This document shows, piece after piece, positions 48,383-60,298 of a stretch of 64,000 nt of DNA. Both the position numbers and the translations under genes were made by a program. The stretch spans positions 106,982,188-107,046,187 of the forward strand of contig NC_086025.1 of the NCBI RefSeq assembly GCF_036323735.1, in the 5' to 3' direction. Source of the DNA: Rattus norvegicus. Lineage: Eukaryota > Chordata > Mammalia > Rodentia > Muridae. How positions within the stretch are numbered: the stretch's first letter is position 1; each line of letters starts with the position of its first letter. The notes below the pieces were generated by a model, which saw nothing but the letters and a program-made list of their open reading frames with translations, was not told where the DNA came from and did no database searches.

Positions 48383-48751
48383 TCTTCTTCTTTTCTTAAG
48401 AAACCAAATTTCCAGAATTGTCACTACATGCCACCACATCCAACTTCTGAATCTGCCCCTTAATTTATCTATTTGCTGGGGGGTACAATCAGAGAACACC
48501 TGTCTGGTATGTGTAAGGGTTTGGATTGGATGCCCATCACTGGAGAACAACAATAAAATTCTACTCAAGTCAAAGCTCTTATTAGTCTATGTACACTCAT
48601 GCATGCATAGACACATACAGGTATACTGCCGTATTTTTAACTAGAATGATCCCTTCTTTAAAATACTGAAGCCATAGAGCAGCACACACAATTAAAATTA
48701 TTTCACTGCTAGGAACATAGTTAATAGCATAATTTCCCTAGTACTATATCA

Positions 48752-48880
48752 ACCATGGTAACACATCTGGCAGGTGGAGGCAGAAAGATCAGAAATCTAA
48801 GGCTTTTCTTGGCTGCACAAGTAGTCTGAGGCAAGTGTATCCTGATAGCTTAGAGAGATGCCCTGTCAAAACACACAACA
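48752..48880 (+). repeat. B1-like SINE (old)
   Basis: GGCAGGTGGAGGCAGAAAGA and an A-rich tail. Confidence 0.65.
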
Positions 48881-49059
48881 AACAAATAAAAACGAAAAGA
48901 CAACCAAAAAACAAAACCATTTCTACCCAAGATTAATTCCTGCCCTGCCCTCAAAACTGTTTCACAGAATTATAGTTGTTTTTTTTTTTTAACATGTTAC
49001 TTACCTTGGTTTAAAAAAAAAAATCATTTACTAAATATTTAAATGACTTAAACTGTTAG

Positions 49060-49322
49060 TGTAGTTGTTTGAATGCACATCTTCTTGCTAGGCGGAGATG
49101 TTTGAACACTTGGGCCCCAGTGGGTGGCACTGTTTGGGGAAGGTTTAGGCCTTGTTGAAAGAAGTGTCACTGGAGGTAGTCTCTGTACTTGTCACCATGT
49201 TGTCCCTATAGTGAGCAGCGAGGGACTCCAACACTCTGCAACCATAAGCCCTAAATAAACTTTTTCTTCCATAAATTGCCTTGGTCATAGTGTTTTAACA
49301 CAACAAAAAAAGACCATAACTA
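49060..49322 (+). repeat. Old rodent interspersed repeat
   Basis: Same family as 5800-6075 and 24917-25235 (CATAAGCCCTAAATAAAC and GCCTTGGTCATAG). Confidence 0.55.
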
Positions 49323-49410
49323 GTACGGTTGGTTTTTAGATAGATTCTGCTTATGTTGCCTGGGCAGGGTAGGAAATCCTAAAGTTAACTGATCCTCCTA
49401 CCTCAGCATC

Positions 49411-49504
49411 TTTTTTTTTTTTTTTTTTTTTTGGTTCTTTTTTTCGGAGCTGGGGACCGAACCCTAGGTAAGCGCTCTACCACTGAGCTAAATCCCCAGC
49501 CCCG
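49411..49504 (-). repeat. ID element with internal deletion
   Basis: Reverse-complement ID in which about 16 nt around the B box are missing (ACCGAACCCTAGGTAAGC). Confidence 0.92.
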
Positions 49505-49547
49505 GATTAAAATGTTTTAAAGTGTGTGTGTGTGTGTCCAAGTGTAT

Positions 49548-49665
49548 CTGAGACTTCAGGTCCCATTACAGATGGTTGTGAGCCACCACGTGGTGGCTGG
49601 GAATTGAACTCAGGACCTCTGGAAGAGCAGCCAGTGTCCTAACAGCTGGGCCACCTCTCCAGCCC
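49548..49665 (-). repeat. B2 SINE, 3'-truncated
   Basis: Reverse-complement B2 head ending CCACCTCTCCAGCCC. Confidence 0.9.
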
Positions 49666-50596
49666 AGAACAAAACCTTTAATTTTTGGTGTTTCTGGGGA
49701 ATCAATGCAGGAACTCCTGCATGTAAAGCAGTGGCCTCGGGGAACAGGGTGTGAAGAATGGTTCTCCAAGAGCTTGCTTTGCATGGTGCTTTTTATTTCG
49801 CATGCCACCCACTTACTCAAAGTTTGGACAATTACTGAGCACAGTATTTTTGCTGTGGGTAAAAGAGGTCCTTGCCCTACGTGGATGACAGCAAAGCGAA
49901 AAGAGACAGTGGACACAGGGAGCACACATGGAGGAAATCCAACACTTTGCCTGGGGGACATCCAGGTAGCCTGTTTGAGAGGAGTCCCCAAAACATGGAC
50001 AAGGTGAACAGACCTTTAACAGTGTCTGTGGGTTAGAGGTCCAGCAGTAAAACTCACACACAGTATCAAAGTATCTGTTCTCAGAGCATTCTGGAATCAT
50101 CTAACAAGGTACACTTGTATAGAATAGAACCTATAGGCAGTTGCATGGATTCTGTTTTAAGGGCTAGCTATTTAAAGACAATTAGTATTTCTGCCCTAAA
50201 ACCCAGAAGAAAGACATCTTGCTTGCTTGGGGTCTTGTACTTGCTTTTAAATGACTATGAGAAATCTGTAATCATGCCCAGCGTCGCATCATCCCAGGGA
50301 TTGGAGGAAGTCCATCTTTAACAACTGTATGTAGCCGTTACTCTAATCCTATGGTAGACAGAGTACAGCTTTACTGCTAAAAATCTGTATCAGGAGCAAG
50401 ACAGTGATCTGCATCTCTGAAAATCTGGAACATGGTGTATTTTGACAGTTTTAGATTACATTCTTGTGTTTTACAGAAAGGCCATCCTATCTGATATCAT
50501 GAATGTCAGTATGCCTTGATGTCTTTCAATAAAATGTGGAAGGCTCCAATACAGAACTTGGGACCAACTCTGGAGACAGTGCAGGCAGGTGCTTAC

Positions 50597-50659
50597 CGGA
50601 CCCTGAAAACTCCCGTCCTCCCTGTCGATGCTGCCTCGAGAGAGCCTCACATCAGGTTT
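50597..50659 (-). CDS. Ptk2: Ptk2 coding exon, FAK residues 834-854
   Basis: 63 nt, 21 codons, phase 0/0, from KPDVRLSRG to FQGP; acceptor TTTACAG, donor GTAAGC. S843 sits in the basic motif RLSRGS, a known regulatory phosphoserine in FAK, and S840 is nearby. The exon joins ERFL upstream and TGNQ downstream in frame. Because its length is a multiple of three, skipping would remove the S843 region without a frameshift. Confidence 0.97.
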
Positions 50660-51424
50660 CTGTAAAACAAAGGTCAAAATAATTTTATTAATATGTATAT
50701 GATACTGACATACTTTTAGACTTAAGTCCACCATATTATACCCAACTCTCAGATATTGCAGCCCCAACCCCTCTACAGTACCAGCTTCCAGCTGGTCTTC
50801 TTGCCTGTACCCAACATCGTCTCAGTGTCATTGTGCTGTCTGTGTCCCCAGGTGGTAACTACTTCTTGGATCTGTGATGATAAGCACATGTAATGTAACC
50901 GAGGCTTGTGAACACGTTACACATGTGCTCTACCAGTGAGCTTATGCTTAGCTCACTACATCAATCTTTAGGTGATCTTAAATGATTTCTATCTTTATTT
51001 TGTAAATATTAAATGACTTTAATTACATATTTATTTAGCTTGAATGTGTGAGTGTACATGTGCATATGCACATACTGTGTGTGTGCGCGAGGAGGTCACA
51101 GGCCAGCCTGAGAGAGTTCATTCTCTCCTTAAACTGTGTGGGGGACTCAGGGATCAAGCTCAGCTTGTCAGACTTGTTATCAAGTGCCTTTTATCCACTG
51201 AGTCATTTTTGTGTGCCCCTTCTTAATTTTCTAGCTAAGGCCCTACATTTTTTTTCACTCAAAGCCATGTGAACTGGTGAGAGTGGCTTCTTATGGCTGG
51301 AAGAGGATCTGCTGTGCAGTTGGGGTCTTGTACTGCTTCATTTGCTGCTTCCATCCGTGGGGCATTGAGTCAGGATCGAGGGATGCAGCAACAAACAGCT
51401 CAAAATCTGGCCAAAAAGCTTTGG

Positions 51425-51628
51425 ACAGTACTATGAATAGAACTGGTCCACTTCCAGGTAACTGAGTCTATATGCTCACAGTAGGGAAAAGTGTAGCCTA
51501 CAGACGCTGCCTAGTTCACCACAAGGAGGACAGAGTGGATGTCTTCAGAAGCTTTCATACAAACTTGGACAGGAATTTGTTTTAGGATGCCAGTTTATAA
51601 GGTGGCATGGGCCAGTCAGACAGCTCAA
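51425..51628 (+). repeat. Direct duplication, copy 1
   Basis: About 204 bp starting ACAGTACTATGAATAGAACT and ending AGACAGCTCAA, similar to 52336-52536 in the same orientation. Confidence 0.88.
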
Positions 51629-52335
51629 GGCTCATGTTGCCAGAAAATGCCTAAGGCTTTCAATGCAGAGATCTTTCTCCCTGGAAGCCTATAAGAGATG
51701 GATAAGGGCTGTCACAGTAGGCTATTCTCTGGCAGGCAGCCCTTTGCTACTATTCCCTAGTTCCCTCATTGGTTTTCTTTCATCAGGACTGACTGGGTCC
51801 ACTGTGTGAGAGGAACACAGAGCAGGCTTTATGTAGACAGGGCTTCTACATTTTAAACTATAAAAAGTCCCTTTTTTTAGTATAATACTATTCGTACAGT
51901 AATAAGAAGTCTAGTCACTACTTTTAAGCAGTGCTCAGAAGAAAAACAAGGTTTCTCATCAGACTGAGCTCTAGCAGCCCTGGCTGCCAGCATTCTGTTG
52001 AAGGAGTCCATTAGCAATTACAATAGTGATTCACATGCACAGGCCATCTAAGTAAGGCCACAATCTTGAGCTGGGGACAAGGGAGGGGACACTGTAGAAC
52101 AAGGAACATTTGCTGTCAAGAGGGCATGTGACCTCAGGCAGGACCTGTTGTTCTCAAAATTATCCTGTACAGGACCATGATCTGACAAGAGATCTCTGAA
52201 CCCATCCAAAAAATTGGTAAATGACTCAGTGGATGATAGTAGCAGCCAAGAGCAGCTACTTCAAACCCTAGTGAGAGTTCTGGAGACGTAAGTCTTCCAA
52301 GAATAGTTACTGTGATCTAGTGGAAAATAATTCAA

Positions 52336-52536
52336 ACAGTACTATGAATAGAACTGGTCAGCTTTTGGGTAACTGAGTCTATGTGCCCATCGTAGGGAAA
52401 AGTGTAGCCTACAAATGCTGCCCAGTTGACCACAAGGACATGGGGGATGTCTCCAGAAGCTTCCTCAGAAACTTGGACAGGAATTTCTTTTAGGATGCCA
52501 GTTTATAAGGTGGCCTCGGTTAGTGAGACAGCTCAA
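52336..52536 (+). repeat. Direct duplication, copy 2
   Basis: About 201 bp, same start and end words as copy 1, 911 bp away. Scattered mismatches and small indels; flanks outside the copies do not match. Confidence 0.88.
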
Positions 52537-54385
52537 CAGTGAAAGGGCTTGTGGTGACAAACCTGAACCTGAGTTTACCAGCCCCCACCCCCACATCCCA
52601 TTATGGAAGGACAGAACCAACTTTTCAAAGTTATCTACATATACATAGTGCACATACACATGCACACATAAAAACATTTCAAAGAAATAAGGAAGTTGGG
52701 CTTGTATATTTTGTTAGAAATGTCATCTTTCTGTTGATTTTTATTTCATAAGAATATTGATCTATAATGGTCTACATACTTGATAAGACCTTCCTTTTCT
52801 GCAGATACTACATTCAGGCTGCTGGAACCTTGATGATCCAACAGAGGGCAGCTCTAGCACTGTCTTTTAGCATGGTCTCTTTAAAGTCCCTACAAACTTT
52901 CACTAGTGCCTCTGGTTTCACAGTTGCAGGTATTCAGGGATTGGACACAGATGCACTGTGCTCCAAGAAGGAACATGGCTTTGCTACAGGAACCCACAGA
53001 CATGTGCAGATGAAAGCAGATGGGAGGGGCCTCTGGAGACACAGTTCTCTCTTACTCATCCATCACCACGCCCTTCCACTTTCACATGCATTTTTGCTTA
53101 TGGGCAGGTGTATACCCCCAAATGTCAGCGGTGGCCCTCCAGAGTGTATCTGTGCCCAGACACACGAGGAGTAGAAACAATCTGACAAGAAAATGCATGA
53201 GAAAAGCACTGTTCACTGACTCTGGTGCCTGGCATTTTCTGTGCTAAGCATAGGGCCTGGTTTGAATGAAATGGACAGGAAACCTCAGTGTAGCAGGGAA
53301 AACACATAGAGAGAGGGACAGCACTTCAGAGAACATTATATTGTGATTTAAATAGGCCAGTAGAGCTTGTCACTCATCTAACAGCTTCTCTCCACCACCC
53401 ACTTGGAGCTCAAGGGGGAAGCCCTCAGGCTTATCTGCCTCTTCTCTGTACCCCTGTACACTCCGCCCATCTCATTTATGGGTTCTGAATGGAAATGGAT
53501 GCAACTGCAGCTGGGCACTCTGAAGGCAGCAAGTGGCAGGAGATACTTCGGTGGTAAGGAAGAGACAAAGTCCACCTACAGGTTCACCCTGGGGCTGAAG
53601 CTCCACTTCATATTCCCTTCAAAGCACTTAACTGTTTCTTTTCTGTCCACTGCTTCATTAGTTTGTCTCTTTCTCCTCACTGCATCTGGCTTACTGTTAT
53701 GCACAGAGTTACTCATCAGTATGTGCTGAGTCTAGAGAGGCTTGTGAGGAGCCTGATACGATCAGCAAAGGTGTGAGGACAGCAGGACTCAGAACCAAGA
53801 GGATCTGGTGACAGTGAATGTGGGAGAAAGTAAAAAAGGAACACCTCAGCTTTTTAAGGTTAAATGTGTAAGGAAAACTGCATGAAAACCACAGAGAAAG
53901 GTAACAGAGTTAATTCAGGATCTAGCAACTTTTGATGTGCTGAGAAAACAGCCAAGAAGAGTGAGGAGAGGGGAGATGGAGGAAAAATACCCCCATGAGG
54001 ATATCAACAGTCAGTTAATGAGTGTCAATCAAAACTCTGAGTGAACTAGTACAAAAGCCCAGCCCAGCAGCTGTACCCTGTCTGCAGAAGGCAGTCTAGC
54101 CTATAAGATGTTGCCACGGGACTTGGTAAGCCTTTCAAGCTTCTACATATGAGCACAATGTTTAATACATAGAGTCATGTTTCACAAAGAACATAGTTTT
54201 ACATAAAAGCAGGCAAAGAACAAAAGGCACGAGGAGGCAATTCTTCAGCAGGAAAACAAATAGTGTAACAAAAACAGAAAATGAATAAAGAAAACACAAG
54301 GTTTGGGATTGGGTCCTACATTATAGCCCCAGTTCACTAGGAACTCATGGCAACATTGTCTCACCTTGCTAAGTATTAGGATTAT

Positions 54386-54715
54386 AGGTCTGTGATTTTT
54401 TTCCTTCCCTACACTGGGGACTAAACCCAGCATTTTACACATGCTAGTCAAGCATCTTACCACTGAGATACACCCCAACCCAATTTTAAAAGAAAAAAAA
54501 AATACTTCAGTTGTGCATCTAGAAAAACTAAGTGGATAGGTCAAAGTTCACAGAGTGACTAGAGAAGAAAGGCAAGCTGGGTGGGTTGGCACAGGTCTGT
54601 GATCTCAGTTACTCTGAGGGAGAAGGGTTATAGCCTTGGGACCTCCTAAGCTACCCACGGAATAAATAGAAGGCTAGCTTGGACAGTTTAGTGAGATCTT
54701 GTAACAGCAGTAGCT
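54386..54715. repeat. Old ID/B4-like and B1-like SINE fragments
   Basis: A minus-strand tRNA-derived piece at 54386-54480 (CTTACCACTGAGATACACCC) and a plus-strand B1-like piece at 54573-54715. Confidence 0.7.
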
Positions 54716-56349
54716 AAAGTCCCTAACTAACAACCCAGAAATCACAGTGGGGCAGCTCAGTGCCAGGGAGGAGCTAAGACAGATGAGGCTGTTTATAGAC
54801 AGACGGCACTTTATTCAGGCAGGTAAAGCAGGTACCTCCTCAGAGACTGTTGAACTGTACAGGATAAATTAGAATTGAATTGTGGAGACACTCCACTCCT
54901 GCAGGCCTTGCTGCTACACATACAAGGAGACCCTTCAAGGTAGACATTATAGCAGGGGTCTGGGCATGTTTCACTCAACTCTGCAGATGGGCTGTGCACA
55001 TACACTTGGAGCTACCTGGAGGCTGTAGACATCCTGCACAGAGCACGAGTTAGACTTTATCAGAAGTTACCATGTGTTTCAGGATGAGGTGCAGTGTTAA
55101 GAAAATTATCTCAAAGAAAAAGTAAGCCTGTAGAATACAGGCACCTCTGAGCCTTCTGATGAGAATTCCCCAACTCCCTCAGGAGACCAGCTCGGGTCAC
55201 ATCTGGCTAAACTCGTCCCATGACCCCACATCAATACCCACGCTCTTCCCACTGCCTGGAATGTACTTCCTGTGCCTGTTTGTTCTGCAAATTCTAGTTT
55301 CTCTTTTAAGGCTTAGTTCACACATCATCTGGACTCTGATGTCTCCCCAGCGCCATAGGGAGCACAGAAACTTCTGTTTTCTTTTGACCCCGTTGGCAGG
55401 GTAACCTGGTGTCAGCAGCAAACCTTATTTAGTGGAGCTAAAATAGCACACCTGCACTGAAACCTATCAGCAATCCTAATAATTTCATTTTTAAAAGTGC
55501 AAACCAGTGTGCGTATGGTGGAGCGGCTTTCAGGATAAAAAAAGCTTAAGACATAGGTCAGGGCAACAATTGGTATACTCTTAAATTCATTCCCAAATTA
55601 AGCACCCAGATTAGGAGAATTAAATCACAACTACTACTGTGGAATTATTATTTTGTGGCATCACTTAAAATCAGGATAATTTTTCTCTAAAGGGATATAA
55701 AGTTCAAATTCATGCGATGAGGTGCCTTACAACTCGAGACAGTAAACCCCAATTCCACAAAGAAAACGCAGCAAGGCCTGGGGCACAGGACCCCAGGGCT
55801 CACTCCTTCTGCTCTGCATCTGCCTCAACTCTGCGAGGAGACACAAGTCTCACTCCCAAAATCTAAACTGGCATTTTTTTTTTTTTTTTTTAGTTTAAAT
55901 GTATGTGATATGGTAGTAAAATCTGACCGAATAGAAAACATTTTATCTTTATTTCTCTGTAAATGTATTTATATTTTGTACAGAAATAAAATATCAATGC
56001 TTGACTCTGGGATTTTAATGGAGAATTATAGAATAATAACTGTACCATATACTAGTTTTCTCAGTAATTAAAACAAAAAATCACAATGAATTCTGAGGCA
56101 TATATGGCCCCAAAGAATTGGACAAAACATTCAGAACAAGTCATAATTGTACAGGGTGGCTGTGAAAGCTGAAAGACTTTATACAGAAACATATAGAAAA
56201 TGCCAATATTGTTATTGTTCGCTATCCTATTACTCACAGTTAACTTTGATAAGAACATGGGTTAAGAGATGACACACTGTCCTGAGGGGGCAGCCTTGAA
56301 ATGTGGAATATGTGTACGTCTGAGGCTGAAACAGAAGTAAGATCCCGAG

Positions 56350-56530
56350 GGCTGACAATGGCTCAGCAAGTAAAAGTGCTTGCCTGCCTCCAAGACAGAG
56401 GACTTAAGGACATTCCCTTGAGGACATTCCCTGGTGGCATGATTCCTCCAGATTGTACTCTGACCTCCACACGCATGCCAGGGCACACTTCCCCCTTCCC
56501 ACAAATAAATGCAATAAAAAAGAAATAAAA
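56350..56530 (+). repeat. B3-like SINE
   Basis: TGGCTCAGCAAGTAAAAGTG head and an A-rich AATAAAAAAG tail. Confidence 0.75.
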
Positions 56531-57024
56531 GCAAACACTGAAAAACAAAGCCTCTTCAATGCAATCTACTTCCTGGCTCCCATGTATGCACTGTTGGCTG
56601 TTCCCTGAATTGGCCCCAGAACTTCCCCAGGAATGTTTAAAATGCCTTTTAAAGCATGCTCCACCAGCCCAAAAGCAAAGTTTCAGTGTTTTCACTTCAC
56701 TTCACAGCAGCCTTGCACTCAAACTGGTGGGGTGTGCTTTAACCTCTACAAACCAGTGTTAGACCAATCAGCTAGGATGCACGCTGAAGCTCTGGGTTCA
56801 ATGCTTAAGGCAGTGCAGACACATTCCTTTCCAAACAAAGAGAAAGCTATATACAATGAATAAAGTTAGAATCTGCAGAATACAGTTTGAAATCACTGCC
56901 TTACAATTATCATGGTTGACTGGACTGCTTCTTGCCTTAGACTTCAAGAAATTTAGGACCAGGATTGGATCTTGCCTTTTCTGTATCTTTTCTCTTAGCA
57001 CAAAATGCAACACTAAGGTGGTGT

Positions 57025-57520
57025 CTTAGGGTTTCTATTTATATGATAAAACACCATGACCAAAAGCAACTTGGTGAGGAAAGGGTTTACTTCAGCTTGT
57101 AACTCTTAGGGCAGGCTCTATAACTGAAGGAATCAGGACAGGAACCATGGAAACAGGACCTGAGGGAGAGGCCATGGAGGAGTGCTATTTGTTCCCCATG
57201 GACTGCTTAGCCTGCTTTCTTATACCACCCAAGACCACCTGCTCAGGGATGGCACTGCTTCAAGTAAGCTGGGTCCACCCAAATCAATCATTAAGAAAAT
57301 ACACTACAGGGGTTGGGGATTTAGCTCAGTGGTAGAGCGCTTGCTTAGCAAGCGGAAGGCCCTGGGTTTGGTCCTCAGCTCCAGAAAAAAAAAAAAAAGA
57401 AAGAAAGAAAATACACTACAGAGTTGACTGCAGGCAAATTTTATGGAAAAGTTTTCTCAACTAAAAGTCTCTCTTCTCAAATAATTCTAGCCTGTGTCAA
57501 GTTGATATAAAACCAATCAA
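57025..57520 (+). repeat. Old rodent repeat interrupted by an ID element
   Basis: Host repeat starts GTGTCTTAGGGTTTCTATTT and ends GTGTCAAGTTGATATAAAAC. An ID (57310-57404) is inserted, flanked by the 17-bp duplication AAGAAAATACACTACAG (57293-57309 and 57405-57421). Confidence 0.85.
57310..57404 (+). repeat. ID element
   Basis: GGGTTGGGGATTTAGCTCAG head, B box GGTTTGGTCC, A-rich tail; antisense to Ptk2. Confidence 0.96.
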
Positions 57521-57954
57521 TACAGGTGACATTGATGAATAGTGACTCAGTCAAAGCATAGGAGTCAAGGTTTGTATTCCCTAGGTAAAATGACTAAGAA
57601 AGAATTTATGGAAGCAGCAGGAACCCTGGTTTTTCTAGCCACATTTTTTCCTAGGGCTGTAGGGCAGGAGGACAAAATCTCAAAGGTCCCAATACTGAGG
57701 CAAGGGCACTTCACTCAAAAAGGATCAGACAGAGAGCTCTCTGGCCAGCAGGAGTTTCCTGAAAGACTATTCTTATCAAGGTCCAGATGCATCTGTCAGA
57801 CACTGAAGCAGGGCCAGGAGGTAGAATAGGACTCACAGCCATGTGAGCACATGTCTACAACAAGTCTGAGGTGCAATGTTTTACCTTTATACTAACACTG
57901 AAGGTCTTTCTGTGTAAACAATGTGATAATGAAAAAACAAAAACAAACAAACCA

Positions 57955-57986
57955 GAGGGGGAGGGAGGGAGAGAGAGAGAGAGAGA
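57955..57986. repeat. (GA)n short tract
   Basis: Imperfect GGGA/GA purine repeat, about 187 nt downstream (on the gene strand) of the 790-833 exon. Confidence 0.9.
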
Positions 57987-58172
57987 TCTGAGCCATAATA
58001 TACTAAAAAATTTTGGAAACAGATTCCTAAAATATCATCAAAACCAACAAATAGCCTATTATGGCAAGTGTTTGGGACCAGATGTAAGGGAAGCCTTTGC
58101 TTTAGGAATGGAGTTCTGCAGTAGCGCAGGAGGTAGACATGGATGGGGCTGAGTGCTCTGCAGAGTGGTTAC

Positions 58173-58304
58173 CAGGAATCGCTCTTCCTTTTCCAGCCAG
58201 CGCTGGTCTTCCTCCATTTCCTGCTGCTGTCGGATTAGCCGCTCTTCCATCAGGTGAGGAGGAAGCACCTGTCCCATCCCTCGAAGATCTAAAGCTGCTG
58301 AGTC
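58173..58304 (-). CDS. Ptk2: Ptk2 coding exon, FAK residues 790-833
   Basis: 132 nt, 44 codons, phase 0/0, from DSAALDLRG to EKEERFL; acceptor TTCCAG, donor GTAACC. The middle (MEERLIRQQQEMEEDQRW) is strongly charged and Gln-rich, predicted helical or coiled-coil-like, unlike the proline-rich neighbours. It lies in the linker before the second proline-rich region and is highly conserved in FAK from memory. No known catalytic function is assigned to this segment. Confidence 0.97.
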
Positions 58305-58544
58305 CTGGAAGGGACATTATCAAGAGAAGCTTTAGTTTCCTGGGTCTGTTTCTCATGTTCCTACTTTGTACTGTCAGTCTTCTCATACTCCTGCCGCCTC
58401 TCTGAAGGCTGGAATTGACTATGTTTAATATTCATGTGTATGTTCTAAGACACAGTCCAATACACAAAACAATGCAATAGCACTTAGAATAAAAACAGGG
58501 AAGCAACTGGTTAGTAAGAAGAACAAGAGCCTTATGTAGTTGCA

Positions 58545-59080
58545 TGTCAAAAGCCCTTGGAAGGCTAAGGCAGGAAGAACAGGCGTTCAAGGTCAGCCTG
58601 AACTCCATCAGACTGTTTCACAAAAACCACAAGAGGAACCAGTGAGATGGCTCAGTGAGTAAAGGAGCTTTCCTCCAATCTGGTGACCTGAGTTCAAATC
58701 TAGAACCTATATAAAGGTAAGAGAAGAGAATTAGTTCACACCGAGGATGTAGCTAAGTAGTTAAAAGCACTTACTAGTTGAGGGCTGGAGAGAGCGCTCA
58801 GTGGTTAAGAGCACTGACTGCTCTTCCAGAGGTCCTGAGTTTAAATCCCAGCAACCACATGGTGGCTCACAACCATCTGTAATGAGATCTGAAGGCAGCT
58901 ACAGTGTACTTATATAGAATAAATAAACAAATCTTTTTAGCAGCATGAATCCCTATCTAGAATGTCATGGTAGGATAGATCTATAATCCAACACTCAGGA
59001 GATACAAGCAGGAGGATCAGTACAAGGTCATCCATGGCTATATAAGGAGTTGAAGGGAGAAGTCAATCTCATCAAAAACA
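58545..59080 (+). repeat. SINE cluster including a B2 inserted beside an older SINE
   Basis: B1-like at 58545-58632, diverged B3-like at 58633-58781, B2 at 58782-58940, B1-like at 58960-59080. Confidence 0.85.
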
Positions 59081-59139
59081 ACAACCATGTCTACTTCAAG
59101 GAAAAAATACAAATAGACAATTACAAATAATTCTCTTAA

Positions 59140-59347
59140 ATTTTATTTTATATGAAAAGAGTGTTTTACTTGTATGTGTTTGTGTACCCCTTGTTTGTGG
59201 TGCCCAATGAAAGTCAGAAAAGGGAGTCAGATGCCCTAGAACTGAAGTTACAGATAATTGTTAGCTACCATGTAGGTGGTGAGAATCAAACCTGGATTCT
59301 TTAGGACAGCAATCAGTGCTCTTAACTGAGGAACCATCTCTCCAGCC
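59140..59347 (-). repeat. B2/B3-like SINE
   Basis: Reverse-complement copy ending AACCATCTCTCCAGCCCC. Confidence 0.85.
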
Positions 59348-59551
59348 CCTAGAGAAGTAGAGTACTATAAACAAGGTTCTCAGCTTCACCAGGAAATTTG
59401 CATATAAATGCACAGTTGAAAGAATATTAGTATTTCTTCTTAGCCTTATGAGCATGCAAATTACATCCATCTGAGAGTTCCACTTTTCAAACAAACTGAG
59501 TGAGACATGATTATGTCTGACATGATAATGTCCATAAGAATTCCTTTTTTT

Positions 59552-59641
59552 GGGGTTGGGGATTTAGCTCAGTGGTAGAGTGCTTGCTTAGCAAGCACAA
59601 GGCCCTGGGTTCGGTCCCCAGCTCCGAAAAAAAGAAAAAAA
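59552..59641 (+). repeat. ID element with target-site duplication
   Basis: Consensus-like ID flanked by AATTCCTTTTTT on both sides (59539 and 59643). Confidence 0.96.
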
Positions 59642-60160
59642 AAATTCCTTTTTTCATTTGGACAGTGCTGGGGATTTCACATGCTAGGATAGCTCTCTAC
59701 TACAGAGTTCAATCTCTACTACAAAGTTAACCCAGTCCCTGGATTAAAAAAAACAAAAAACACACACTAGGAAAGATAGTGCACCTTAAGATTTTTGCTT
59801 TCTACATTTTGTTGTTATTATTAATATTATATGTGTGGCCATACATGAGGATGATGGTTAGATCAAAGTTTCCAGAAGTTGGTCCTCTCCTTCCATGGTG
59901 TATACTGGAGGCTAACTCAGGTTGTCAGGCTTGCTCTGATAAAAGTGCTTCTGAGATAAGGCCTGGTTATATAACCTAGGTTGGCCTGGAAGTTACAATC
60001 CTCCTGCCTCATCTGGAATTCTTGGTATGGACTGCTATAACTGGCTAAATAGGTTATCTAGATTTTACAATTAAATAATCACAACCAAGCAAGAATTATA
60101 AATAACAGATGACTTAAACCACACTTTGTCCATTAACTTACTATAGCCAAGAACATTTAC

Positions 60161-60298
60161 CTCCACACTGGGCTGCCACATGGACATCTCCTGAGGTCTG
60201 TGATTCCACAATTCTGTCTGGTCCAGAAGAGATGCCTGACCTGGGTAAATGCTGCCAGCCATGGCTGGGATTCCATGGGAACCTGGGTAGCCAGAGAT
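60161..60298 (-). CDS. Ptk2: Ptk2 coding exon, FAK residues 744-789
   Basis: 138 nt, 46 codons, phase 0/0. It starts ISGYPGSHG and ends MWQPSVE; acceptor TTGCAG, donor GTAAAT. It encodes low-complexity linker rich in Gly, Ser, Pro and Gln between the kinase domain and the second proline-rich region, with no catalytic residues. The first residue is Ile, where I recall Val in human FAK. The exon follows the QTNHYQ exon and precedes the DSAALD exon in frame, so it is unlikely to be a retrocopy. Confidence 0.96.

Larger units (their letters stand above)
46413..50596 (-). other. Ptk2: Ptk2 intron (about 4.2 kb)
   Basis: GT-AG intron (donor GTAAGC, acceptor CCCACAG). It holds an old interspersed repeat (46567-46955), B2 copies on both strands (47105, 48192, 49548), B1 pieces (47420, 47640, 48752), a CACG microsatellite (47882-47945), another old repeat (49060-49322) and an internally deleted ID (49411-49504). 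49.68-50.58 kb shows nothing recognisable. Confidence 0.88.
50660..58172 (-). other. Ptk2: Ptk2 intron (about 7.5 kb, largest here)
   Basis: GT-AG intron (donor GTAACC, acceptor TTTACAG). It is relatively poor in SINEs from 50.7 to 54.3 kb and from 54.8 to 56.3 kb. It contains a direct duplication of about 200 bp (51425-51628 and 52336-52536), SINE remnants at 54.38-54.72 kb, a poly-T stretch near 55874, a SINE at 56350-56530, and an interspersed repeat hit by an ID element (57025-57520). No additional FAK-like exon was seen. Confidence 0.88.
58305..60160 (-). other. Ptk2: Ptk2 intron (about 1.9 kb)
   Basis: GT-AG intron (donor GTAAAT, acceptor TTCCAG). It is filled largely with SINEs: B1-like pieces (58545-58632, 58960-59080), a tRNA-derived SINE with a B2 inserted beside it (58633-58940), a minus-strand B2-like copy (59140-59347) and an ID (59552-59641). 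59.76-60.16 kb shows nothing recognisable. Confidence 0.88.

Noticed and set aside
57310..57404. tRNA-Ala-like gene signal (A and B boxes), also in the other ID copies
   Set aside because: These are ID SINEs: A-rich tails, target-site duplications and no cloverleaf-complete 3' half.
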